Below are positions 11,938-21,786 of a DNA stretch of 64,000 nucleotides, piece after piece (within the stretch, counting starts at the first letter, position 1; every line of letters starts with the position of its first letter). The DNA is from Nageia nagi. Its lineage: Eukaryota; Pinophyta. The position numbers and the translations under genes were made by a program. The stretch lies in the NCBI GenBank assembly GCA_050084985.1, contig JBITNC010000001.1:80848001-80912000 (forward strand). The letters are read 5' to 3'. A model generated the notes under the pieces. It was not told the origin of the DNA. It did not search any database and saw only the letters and a program-made list of their open reading frames with translations.

Positions 11938-12400
11938 AAAAGTCATATTTATGACTTTTTGAATGATGCTCCAAGTTGAGGCATGCATACAAGGCTGGCG
12001 CATGAGTGCACAAGACAAAAATATGACTTTTTAAATCATGCATCAAGCTTAGAAGGGAGTCTAGATTGTTTCAAAAGCAAAAATTGACCATGTCATGAGC
12101 TCCAAAGGTCCAAAATCAAGCAAAATAAGGTGAAGGAGGGCTGGTGCATGGGATAAAAAGTTATAATTATGACTTTTTTAATCATGCATCAAGCCTACAA
12201 GGGAGTCTAGATTGTTTCAAAAGCAAAAGTTGACCAAGTCATGAGCTCCAAAGGTCCAAAATCAAGCAAAATAAGTTGGAGGATTGGCACATGGGATAAA
12301 AAGTCATAATTATGACTTTTTGGGCATGCGCTCAAACTGGGAGGATAAGCAAGCTTGATGCATGGGAAAAGAAGACATGATGGTGACTTTCTGGGTCATG
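11938..12400 (+). repeat. Tandem repeats of about 145 bp with palindromic boxes inside solo LTR 1
   Basis: Two consecutive units begin with GACTTTTT at 12024 and 12171; a third start follows at 12313 (spacings 147 and 142). The two full units share long identical runs such as GGGAGTCTAGATTGTTTCAA and CATGAGCTCCAAAGGTCCAA. Partial, more diverged starts precede (about 11953) and follow (about 12395). Each boundary carries a palindrome built on GTCATAATTATGAC. Confidence 0.85.
12298..12321. promoter_or_regulatory. Perfect 24 bp palindrome, repeated with variants
   Basis: The half site AAAAAGTCATAA is followed directly by its exact reverse complement. A one-mismatch version lies at 12155-12178 and an imperfect one at 11938-11960. 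Position upstream of the LTR TATA boxes suggests a U3 regulatory site, possibly for a dimeric protein, since TGAC cores are bound by several plant factor families; this is inference. Confidence 0.5.
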
Positions 12401-12951
12401 CGCCAAGCTTAAAGGGTGTCCAGGAAATGATTGAGGTGAAATTTGGAGGAGCTTGGGTCCAAAAGAAGATGAAATCACTTAAGAAATTGAGCAAGAAGGT
12501 TGGCGCAAGGATAAAGAAGGTGAATTGAAGACCCAGGAAGGCCTGTGCAAGGTCCGATCAAGCTTTTATACCTAGCGCATGAGATGAAAATTCGAGATTA
12601 TGACTTCTGGAGGCATGCGTAGCCTAGAAAGGCCCCTAGAGCTCAGACATTGGGCCACAAGGTGCAAATTTTTGAAATTTTCATAGGCACACATACCTAG
12701 GTTGGCTAGATTGGAGGGACATGAACATTTTGCCTCCATTTTGGCCAATCATAGCCAACTAGGAAAATGAAAAACCCTAAAAATGCCTATAAAAGGGAAG
12801 CTGACCTTCATTCTTACCTGACGAGATTGCTCCTTCCTGTTGAATTCACTACAGTACCAAGATAGACAAATCCTTTGAAGTCTTTGGGGTGACTTGAGAA
12901 AATTTTTCCCTCCATTTGCTAAGACGTTGGGGGTATAACTTCAGGCATCAA

Positions 12952-13304
12952 ATGGTGCAGACAAACCCCAAGGCACAAGAGAAAGAGGTCAAGCGCCAGA
13001 AGTAGTGACCACCAATGGTGACTCACCAAGCAAGAAATCCAATATTGACCTTGTGGCTTCAATAAGAGAATTACATGAAGACCCTAGCCAAAAGGTGGAA
13101 GATAAGTCCACGGTGACTCACTATGTGAGTAAATTTATTTTCAAACTCAATAATATGTTGTCTGTCACGAGAGTCTCCTTGAACAAAGATCTAGAGAAAT
13201 CTCAAGACTTGGAAGCTCATATTTTGAAGATCAAAATTGCTGAGTTTGGAACCATTAGAGCAGAGTGGATCAAAGACATCACCAAACTCGCTAGGAGAAA
13301 CTGA
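12952..13304 (+). pseudogene. Short ORF inside solo LTR 1
   Basis: After the TATA motif at 12787 and a leader of about 150 bases, an ATG at 12952 opens 17 codons (MVQTNPKAQEKEVKRQK) to a stop. An overlapping frame, open from 13005, runs 99 codons and is rich in Lys, Glu and Ser (for example SIRELHEDPSQKVEDKSTVT). A single frameshift could have joined them. I recognise no domain. Coding sequence inside an LTR is unusual; this could be a leftover of an internal region or a chance frame. Confidence 0.3.
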
Positions 13305-15116
13305 ACCTTGAAGAGGAGAACACACCTCCAGTACAATACCATTTTCAAGACAAAGTGGTTGTTGAAGAACAGGGACATCATCAACAAGCAAAGGGTGAAG
13401 GCTTTGAGCCATGTGTTGCTGAGGTGAAGGGAGTAGATGGACTTGTGGATTCCAGTTGATAGAAGTCATTGCATTTTGAATGCAATATTTTACTTTTATT
13501 TTTATTATGCATAATTTAGCTATTTTGGACTCCAAATTTTATATATTTTTGTTAAAGCCTTGTGATGGATGAGGATTTGCTCCCATAAGTGTTGGACATG
13601 ATCTTGTAGTACCATGTGACAACTTTTTAATGGACCGTTGATAATTAGGGTTATTTTGAATACTTTTATTTTAATTTGTATTAGGGTTAGGGCAACACTT
13701 AGGATTACCATCCAAAAACTATAAGTAGCCCTAGAGGGCTCATTTGAAAGGATGGAATTTTGGATTTTGGGACACGAACATTTGCAATTAGATGAGTAGA
13801 GTAATTCTTTCTATCAAGCACTTGTCTATTGTGCATGTGGCATGATCTTTTGAATTAAATTGCACAGCTCCATTTCTATGTGACTATGAGCTTTATGTGA
13901 TGCTATCATTGGTGTGTTTTATACTTAAGACACTTGGAACATTTTGCAAACCTCTCGGGAGGTGGGTAAAAGAATGGATGGTTATTCCTTTTAAGTGTTA
14001 AATGTAATGCATAATTAGTGATTGCTCATGGTATGCAACTAGACTTGTATAATTCTGAAGTTTGTTCCCCTATGATGTTTAGCATGAGAACTTCATCCAC
14101 ATGTTGAAAGTGCCATCCTTGCCACAATAAACACCATTACTCCCCTGCTCCTTTCTGTAGACCATTCGTGTTGTTGGCTAGTATGAGAGGATAACTGGAT
14201 GTGTGGAACTCATAACAAACTCGATGGAACTTGGCATTCAGACATTATACTCGTTGGTGGAGCTTGATGTAAGAGGGTTGAACTTATATGCCTCTAGACA
14301 TCTCCAATCTTCCTATTTTTCTTTTATTTTCATTTTTTTTTTGGCAGCCTTTGCACCCCTAGTAGAAGTAGTGATCAAGAAACAACCCTTGCAAAGATAC
14401 TAGACAATCCAAGTCCTTGAACAAACAAATCTTAAATAAGGTTGTTAACAACTTCAATCATCTTAGCCACTCTTTGTGCCCCGTTCCTATCTATTCATTA
14501 GAGAGATACCTTTGAGGTAACCAATCCTCATAGTGGAGGAGGGTAATGCCTTCTCACCTAAGGTGTTGGATTTCTTCTTAGCCTTGCCACATAGCTGCCC
14601 ATCAGCAAGGTAGGAAAGAAAAACATCCCAACACAATAAAATGCACACAATAAGTATAATACATACCAGAGAGCACATAACAATCAAAATGTGAAGAAAT
14701 TGAAGAAGAAACGAACCAAAATGTGAAAAGATGCAAAATTGGGTGAAGTGTAATGCCAAAATGTTAGTATAGAAACACGATCGCATTTGGTGAAACGTGG
14801 TCATGTTTGGTGTGAAACGCGGTGGCTCCTGCATTTGGTATTGATGAAACGCCATTGGGGCTATGTTTTTGGGTAGAGAATGGACAATATCTAGAAAAAT
14901 ACTCGAGACGAGGGTCAAATCTTTAGAAAAGGTAGACATGCGTATACTTGTTGCAAAGTATCTTCGAGGACTATTCAATGAAGAAATAATCATCTCAATT
15001 AAATGTCTCTACAAAAAGTTATGCCTTCCCAAAGATGATTGATCTGTCAAACGAATCCATTTGGCTTGATTTCCAACATTTGAACAAGTCCAGTTGGCAT
15101 GATTTCCAGCACCCAT

Positions 15117-16213
15117 GAAGCTCTTGTATGGCCTATTCATACTTCTTCCTACTATGTTTATCTCTCAAGGATGGTATCAACTATCAAGTATAAACATTAG
15201 GATTGCAAAGCATTTATTTTATTTGTACACAACTCCTTGATATTTGTACACAACTCATTTTCCTTCTTCCATTATTGTATATCATGGACATGGAGGAACT
15301 TTTTGTTCGCACTATCTTCTTTTGGTTCTTGATAGTGAAGCTTCTTGCCTCTTCTACCCAACCAACTTCTTTTCAGATAGAAAATTGACTTTTGGCACTC
15401 ATTATTAGCTCATTTTGATGGTGAAACTACATGATCTTGCTTTCTAGACTCCATGGCTTTTTGACATGAATGGTTGTACAAGCAAAAAGTCTCAAATATC
15501 CAAGATGCCACATCACATCAAGTACCTTATCATATAAAGGGTTGATGGTGTATGAAAAGTGGCATTGATGGGTGGCCCTTGTACTATTACCAATCAAATG
15601 CATATGGTTGAGGATGGGGTGTGGTATGTAGATGCAACTTCTTGACTACATCTAAAAGATTATTTTTTTTTGGCTATGATTATGAATGATGATATGGAGG
15701 GAATTACCTTTCTTCTAAGAATGGAAAACGATCTCATCTTCCAGGTCTAGGTTTGCTACCGTTGTAATGGCTATTGTTACTAAGGGATTTGTTGTAATTT
15801 CTCCTTCATTACCGCCTCTTTTCTTTGTTGGCCAATTTTTTTCACTTTGAGATGATGTAGCAATGGTGCTTGTCCTTTGTACTTCAACATTTTTATGTAT
15901 ACTGTGTTTTGTCTTGTGGAAATCGCATCACTTATATTTCTAGGGCTGAGTCTTCTCTTACTTTCCATTAACTATGTCATATTATTTCTATGCTTAGCCT
16001 TGTGCTCCATTATATTTGCAAATTGGTACATTTGTCTCAATGTGGTGAACTCCGTGAGGTGTCTTCCTTGTTCACCAACGAAGACCTGTTCGGTATCTTA
16101 TGTTCTTGTCGTTGTTAAATTTCTCTTGTAAATATGTATTATCTTTGGGTAATTAGCTTGCATAGTAGCGAGTAATAGTGTAAAGGTCTTGGCGTGTTGT
16201 GTAAGTGAACAAT
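15117..16213 (-). other. Decayed retroelement coding sequence, unclassified
   Basis: No intact gene. On the - strand some stretches (15968-15780 and around 15400-15560) give basic, Lys/Arg-rich peptides resembling retrotransposon polyprotein pieces, but stops are frequent and no catalytic motif can be read. The + strand frame at 15877-16131 is hydrophobic and looks like an antisense shadow. Confidence 0.3.
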
Positions 16214-17448
16214 TGTGACATCCCCTTTAGCAAATTGTAACTAATTTTGGAATCCCATAGATTCCCTTTTTATATATTTATTTAATTAATTGAGATTTAG
16301 TTGTTATTACTTGGGATAGAAGATATAAAGGTTCGTTGGAGCCCACTGTGAGCCCCAAGTGGGACGTCTCCCTCCCAAGTATAGATTAGTGTGATTTAAT
16401 GTACTTGGAGATCTCGAAAAGTGATTGTGGGAATCTCAAGGCTTATTTAGCACGTAGAGCATGGATAAACACCTGTTTGCCCCAATGTTGGAATTTGGAG
16501 TACTTATACACATGCGCCAACCTTGGGGAGACTCCTAGACCCCCACGTTGGCCCATGACACCCGTGCATGCCTTCTAAACACCCGTGCATGCCTCCTTGA
16601 CCCACACATGCCCTCTAGACCGACATTGGGCATGAGGACCCATGTGGAGCATAAGGAAGGCCTAGATACCCACGTTGGGCTTGGAATGACCCCTAGGCAC
16701 CATCGTTGGGGTTTATGGGGCTTCTAGGAAGCCAACATTGGACTAGGAAGACTGGGTGATGAATTTGAGGTGAGATCCAGATCCAGTGTGAGCTATATTA
16801 GGCCTTGGAGCATCATTGTTGGATTTACAGATTTTGATAATATTACTCAAATCGTCCAATGGACACAAGTCTTGGTGTAGCGTCAAGCACATCCCTAGGT
16901 GCAACAACTACGAGGGTTAGCAAGATGAGGGATCTTGTTGATCTACGGTTAAGGTGGAGCATCTTAGTCCATCCGATGGTATTCCGAGGTTGCATTCTTA
17001 CCTTTAGTGGTTTCAAGGCATGGGAGTTCTGCAACAGAGCATCCAGACTTGAGGGAGTGAGTTTATCCCATCCATTGTTTCAGCTTTGATCACATTTGTC
17101 CAGTGGTTGTGCTCTAGTTGGCTCCTGGGAGGCCAATGTAGAGCCCTGTGGGTCTGGTATTGTATCATTGTTCATTATACATCATTAATACAGTCGTTGG
17201 GCATTTGGATCTCATATTGTATTGTGTATTTTTCCATTACTGCAATGTTGAGGTGTGATTGTCGATATTTGCATGTACGAGCCAAACGTTGGCATTATTG
17301 TGTTGATTAAGCTTAGTTTGGATGCCCTAGACTTGACGTTGGCATTGTGAGGTGGTTTATACTTGTATTTGCTCTTCTAGGCTAGACGTGGGTGCATACT
17401 TGTTTGAATTTGCTTAATTGCACTTGAATTTGTGATTGGGACCTTACA
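16214..17448 (+). repeat. 5' LTR of E2
   Basis: 1235 bp, TGTGACATCCCC to CCTTACA, with ATATAAAGG at about 16323 and CACGTTGG-type motifs at 16480-16740. Confidence 0.9.
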
Positions 17449-17449
17449 G

Positions 17450-17461
17450 TGGTATCAGAGC
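17450..17461 (+). promoter_or_regulatory. Primer-binding site of E2 (tRNA-Met)
   Basis: TGGTATCAGAGC, perfect match to the usual plant initiator-methionine primer complement, one base after the LTR. Confidence 0.92.
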
Positions 17462-18330
17462 TGAAGATCTTGGCTCACGAGGAAATGGAAGCCAAATCTA
17501 CAGCCAAAGTGAAGAAGTCCGAATTTGGAAGGGGGTAGTTTTCTGCCAACTTCTTCAGAAATTTGAAGAGAAGAAGATCCCTTCGGAGGAAAGGGACAGG
17601 CTCTTGTCGTTTCTGGGTGAACGACACGAGGAGAAGATGAGCAAGAAGTGATGGCAAACGTGGGAGCCCAGATCTGTTCCTCCACACAAGACTTCGCCAA
17701 AAATTGAAATCTTACTCCAGATCTATCGAGGAACGATCAAAGAGTTCCAAAGAGACATCACCTTCCAGCTTTATCAAGATCTTTTGGGTTATGGAGTGGT
17801 GGCATGGAGAAAATACGTGGGAGGAGGAGAGCCAACCATGATGCCAACGTCTGGATTTGGGCCATCTGGAAGCATCAAGGACTCGGTTACTCCATTGTAT
17901 CCGAAAAGGAAGGTGAGAACATTGAAGAATGTGGAGTTCCGGCTTCAAGACAGAGCATCAATTGCATAATGATGAGACTTGGATCAGCCATGTTGACACC
18001 CCAAAGAGGTATGAATGTAATTCTGGTTTTTATGACAGTAATTCAAAATTTTTGCATGGTGTTATTGAAAGTAATAATATTGGAAAGAAAGAGGAAAGAG
18101 CCATTGTTGTTTCAGATTTGGTTTTCGGAAATAGTAATGAGGAAGATGAAGATGGCTTTGAGTCTAGCATGGAGGAAGAAAAAGATTGCAAAGAGGAGAA
18201 TGCTATTTCACATATTGGAAAATCAGAAATCATTAGCCAAGGAATCGCACTGCTACATGAGGTATGTCTAGTAGAGCTTCAAAATGGTTCATTTGAAGTA
18301 CACTCAAATATGTTGGGAAAGAGCTTGTGA
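17462..18330 (+). pseudogene. Unknown coding-like region at the 5' side of the E2 interior
   Basis: Open frames 17436-17651 and 17929-18330 (133 codons) lie where gag is expected but do not resemble the gag of E1 or E3. The second has an acidic stretch (NSNEEDEDGFESSMEEEKDC) followed by SHIGKSEIISQGIALLHEVC. A frameshift near 18300 may link it to the long frame that follows. Not recognised. Confidence 0.4.
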
Positions 18331-18356
18331 ATATTAGAGTTTCTAGATTAGCTTAA

Positions 18357-19973
18357 GAAAACATCCACACTAGTTTCATGTCTTTGATTTTGAAGTGTAT
18401 TGTGTGGGAAAGGTCAATTCTTCATGTTAATCACAATACCTTTCTAATTCCTTGGGATCCAGGTGTTTGGGTACCCAAGTATGGTGAGGATATGAAGGCC
18501 ATTGAAGCCTTCTCTTTTACAGTACCAACTTATAAGAAAAACATGACAACATTGTATGAGGATGTGGGATCATCTCTCACCCTTGGAGTGAGATCTATGA
18601 GTTTAGACTCTTGGAGAGATTTAGCACCATGGATCCATAGGGATCTAAGTTTGGAGAATGGGCATCTTGCCTTGGGAAGGTATGACTTGTTCTTCAATTT
18701 TGTTTTGCTGGTTACTAATCTTGTTTTTAGCATGAACAACAGCAGCATACAAAAGAAAAGAAATGTTTTTGTTAGCTACAACACTTGCACACCAATTGGA
18801 GGTGTTTTGGGCTCCAACATCCAAGATTGGATGTCCATACTTGCTGATTTTTATTACAGATCTGTCCCTGCATATTTCTCAGCTACATTGTCAAGAAATG
18901 GTGCCTCAAAAGAAAATAAAATGGCTGTCTTTTGGAGAAGGAAGTTCATGGTTGATGGGAGGATTATTAGCTCACATTCTTGCTTCACATTGCATATTTT
19001 GAGGGAAGCATTAGTGACTGAGTTTTGCTACAGACCTGAGTTACCCTTGTTGGCTGCACTTGGATGGCCAGTAGGAGCTGTTTTCCATATACTGTGGACT
19101 GCATACATTGGTGCATTGGCTGTTGCTGATATGTTCACTGTTCTTGAATCCTTTTATAGCAATTTTGGAGGAAACGTCCAAGCATGGGAGATCATATTGT
19201 TTGTTGGTAACAGTAGAACTGTTATTGCATTAATTGCTGATAATAATGAGACTGTTGCTCATGACTTTGGGACTGGTATACACTCAGTAAAGACTTAATT
19301 TGTTGTTGATACAAGAGGGACTATTGAAGATGATAAAAGGAATGTTTTTCAACTGATAGGGGCTGCCTATGACCAGGGAATATCTGATGTCACAAGCATC
19401 ATTACAGATCTTTGAATTAATTCTGTTCGCCATGATGAGATGACTGCCTTTCATGTGTTATGGACAGATCCTTATTCTCAGTGTTTGCTTCAGATAATGA
19501 TGTCTGTACCCTGTAATCCTGTTATTGACGTAATGAAAGCTGCATATGTTGATGACATGGATGTTAACAGGTTTGAGTGTTATACCAGTTTGAGAGTTGC
19601 ATTAGGGAGTGTCTGGACAACCTTTGCATCCTTCTGTAATGTTTTGAAGGCTACCAATTGCATGTTATGGACTGAATATGACAATGTTGGGGCTGTTGTT
19701 AGTAGAGGTTTTGCTGTTATTGCATATCTTCACTGGAGTTGGTGGATTACGCAGCACAAAGTTTGGGCTGTGTTTGATATCAAAAGACTAATGGTTGTTT
19801 GGAGACTCCTTTCCTCACTAGCCAAGAACATTTTAGATCCCAATGTTGGAGTGGAAGAGCTTGTCATCAGTGAGGATTTCATGTCTGCTGCTCACACTAA
19901 CGACTTCAGCCTCAATGTCCCTATTTGGAACCCCACACTTGTCGCATTTTGTAATGGACTTGTCATTTTCAAT
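18357..19973 (+). pseudogene. Long unknown ORF replacing pol in E2
   Basis: One frame stays open from 18357 to 20063 except for two stops, TAA at 19296-19298 and TGA at 19413-19415, each explicable as one C-to-T change. That is about 540 codons before integrase homology begins, which cannot be chance in AT-rich DNA. The product is rich in Trp, Phe, Val and Met, with a polar start (WDPGVWVPKYGEDMKAIEAF), a DWMSILADFYYRS segment, a hydrophobic stretch (PLLAALGWPVGAVFHILWTA) and later WTDPYSQCLLQIMMS. No DTG/DSG protease site, reverse transcriptase, RNase H or DDE integrase core is visible; a lone YVDD (AYVDDMDV) lacks all neighbouring reverse transcriptase motifs. The frame runs directly into integrase LYGYD in the same phase, so a fused polyprotein was possible. 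I do not recognise the family. A captured host or foreign gene, or an extremely altered pol, are the alternatives. Confidence 0.6.
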
Positions 19974-20560
19974 TTGTATGGTTATGATGTTCTTAACTTT
20001 ACAGATTTGGTTTTTGATGAGGGAAAGGTTCCAAAGGCCAAAGATTTCTTGCAGGACTATTAGGACATCATGAGAGCTCTAAGGGAGAATTTGTAGATAG
20101 CTCAAAATTGTCAAAAGAAGTACTATGATCAAAAGAGGATGAATAAGGCCTTTGAGGTACGGGAGATGGTATACTTAAGATTGCAATTATTCTGACAATC
20201 TACACTGAAGAAGAAGAGAGCAAAGAAGTTACAACTTAGATTCTTTGGGCCATATAAAATCCTGCGCAAGATTGGAGAGATTGCTTATGAGCTGGAGTTG
20301 CCCAAGTAGAGAAATATCCACAACACCTTTCATGTGTCACTCCTGAAGAAGGCTTTGGGACAACATGATGTTTCATCTACCACACTCCCACCGCCTGATG
20401 ATGAGGGACGGTTTTGATTCCAGAGAAGGTGTTGGAGACTTGGGTGAAGAAGTTGAGATCTAGATAGATTCAAGAATATTTGATCAAATGGAAGGACTTG
20501 CCTGAGGAAGAATCAACATGGGAAGGAGCAGAGATAATAGCACATCCAGCATTGAAATGC
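19974..20560 (+). pseudogene. Integrase C-terminus and chromodomain of E2
   Basis: From LYGYDVLNFTDLVFDEGKVP onward the sequence follows plant chromovirus integrase: AKDFLQ, DIMRALRENL, QKKYYDQKR, EVREMVYLRLQ, then after stops LRFFGPYKILRKIGE-AYELELP and NTFHVSLLKKALGQ. A chromodomain with EYLIKWKDLPEEESTWEG lies at about 20470-20530, followed by ALKCLRASNF. In the chromovirus clade this domain tethers integration to chromatin. Several stops (20061, about 20090 and others) make it non-functional. It is the only clearly retroviral coding part of E2. Confidence 0.85.
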
Positions 20561-20574
20561 TTGAGGGCAAGCAA

Positions 20575-20591
20575 TTTTGAGAGGGGGGCTT
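20575..20591 (+). promoter_or_regulatory. Polypurine tract of E2
   Basis: GAGAGGGGGGCTT lies directly before the 3' LTR, in the position used for plus-strand priming. Confidence 0.8.
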
Positions 20592-21786
20592 TGTGATGAC
20601 CCCTTTAGCAAATTGTAACTAATTCTGGAATCCCACGGATTCCCTTGGTATATATTTATTTAATTAATTGAGCTTTAGTTGTTGTTACTTGGGATGGAAG
20701 ATATAATGGTCCGTTGGACTCCACTATGAGCCCCAAGTGGGACATCTCCCTCCCAATTATAGACTAGTGTGATTTAATGTACTTAGAGATCTTGAAAAAT
20801 GATTGTGGGAATCCCAAGGCTTATTTACCACTTAGAGCATGGATAAACACCTATTTGTCCCAATGTTGGAATTAGGAGCACTTGTACACATGCGCCAACC
20901 TTGGGGAGACTCCTAGACCCCCACGTTGGCCCATGACACCCACGCATGCCATCTAGATCCATGTTGAGCATGAGGACCCACATGGAGCATAAGGAAGGCC
21001 TAGATACCCATGTTGGGTTTGGAATGACCCCTAGGCACCATCGTTGGGGTTTGTGGGGCTTCTAGGAAGCCAACGTTGGACTAGGAAGATTGGATGATGA
21101 TATTGAGGTGAGATCCAGATCCAACGTGAGCTATATTAGGTCTTGGAGCATCATTGCTGGATATACAAATTTTGATATTATTACTCATATCGTCTAGTGG
21201 ACACAAGTTTTGGTGCAGCGTCAAGCACATCCCTAGGTGTAACATCTAGGAGGGTTAGCAGGATGAGGGATCCTATTGATCTACGACTAAGGTGCAACAT
21301 CTTAGTCCATTCGGTGGTATTCCGAGGTCACATTCCTACCTTCAATGGTTTCTAGGCGTGGGAGTTCTACAGCAGAGCATCTAGGCTTGAGGGAGTGAGG
21401 TTGTCCCATCCATTGTTCTAGCTTTGATCACATTTGTCTAGTGGTTGTGCCCTAGTTGGCTCCTGGGAGGCCAATGTTAAGCCCTGTGGGCCTGGTATTG
21501 TATCATTGTTCATTATACATCATTAATACAACCGTTGGGCATTTGGATCTCATATTGTATTGTGTATTTGTCCATTACTGCAACATTGAGGTGTGATTTT
21601 CCATATTTGCATGTATGAGCCATACATTGGCATTATTGTGTTGATTAAACTTAGTTTGGATGCCCTAGATTTGACGTTGGCATCTTGAGGTGGTTTATAC
21701 TTGTTCTTGCTCTTCTAGTCCAAACGTGGGTGCATATTTGTTTGAATTTGCTTAATTGTACTTGAATATGTGATTGGGATCTTATA
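20592..21786 (+). repeat. 3' LTR of E2
   Basis: 1195 bp, TGTGATGACCCC to CTTATA; a close copy of 16214-17448 with a shorter GCATGCCTCC-rich stretch. Confidence 0.88.

Larger units (their letters stand above)
11439..14633 (+). repeat. Giant solo LTR 1 (3.2 kb)
   Basis: Starts TGTTGTGACTAGCACAACAC, ends AAACATCCCAACA, and is flanked by CAATG (11434-11438) and CAATA (14634-14638), a 5 bp duplication with one change. It sits inside the LTR of the copia-type element, whose sequence resumes exactly on the other side. A second copy of the same superfamily (25072-29356) has the same start and end, so both are whole LTRs without internal regions. Two TATA-like motifs occur: CTATAAAAGGG at about 12787 and AACTATAAGTAGCC at about 13717. 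The second aligns with the TATA region of the other giant LTR. Confidence 0.75.
2909..15111 (-). mobile_element. Ty1/copia-type LTR retrotransposon carrying two nested insertions
   Basis: On the - strand the 5' LTR lies at 11182-15111, the primer-binding site at 11166-11179, a gag start at about 11020, and the 3' LTR at 2909-3619 preceded by a purine tract. The 5 bp target duplication CCCAT is present on both sides (2904-2908 and 15112-15116). The interior is split by gypsy element E1 (5360-10266) and the 5' LTR by a solo LTR (11439-14633). Without these insertions it is about 4.1 kb, too short for a full polyprotein, and no reverse transcriptase or integrase was seen, so it is non-autonomous. 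The gag N-terminus marks it as copia-like by family knowledge. Confidence 0.85.
11182..15111 (-). repeat. 5' LTR of the copia-type element, split by a solo LTR
   Basis: Two pieces, 11182-11438 and 14634-15111, together align with the 3' LTR at 2909-3619. The outer end carries a 33 bp tandem copy of the LTR start (GATTTCCAACA at about 15069 and GATTTCCAGCA at 15101). The true end is at 15111, because the target duplication CCCAT follows there and not at 15078. Confidence 0.85.
16214..21786 (+). mobile_element. Ty3/gypsy element E2 with non-retroviral interior
   Basis: LTRs at 16214-17448 and 20592-21786 belong to the same family as E1 and E3. A perfect primer-binding site follows the first LTR, and integrase C-terminus, chromodomain and a purine tract precede the second. 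Between the primer site and about 19970 no gag, protease, reverse transcriptase or RNase H can be read; instead there is a long unknown frame. The flanking pentamers, ACAAT on the left and ATAGA on the right, do not match, so the element may have been rearranged or its two LTRs may come from different copies. Confidence 0.85.

Noticed and set aside
18679-18730. Possible 52 bp intron (GTATGACTTG...TTTTTAG) inside the E2 unknown ORF
   Set aside because: The stretch is T-rich with GT and AG ends, but it is shorter than usual plant introns and the reading frame is open through it.
19545-19556. YVDD tetrapeptide within the unknown E2 frame, as a reverse transcriptase active site
   Set aside because: None of the flanking reverse transcriptase motifs (LPFGL, QG-P, LG-x-x-L) is present before or after it, so the tetrapeptide is probably coincidental.
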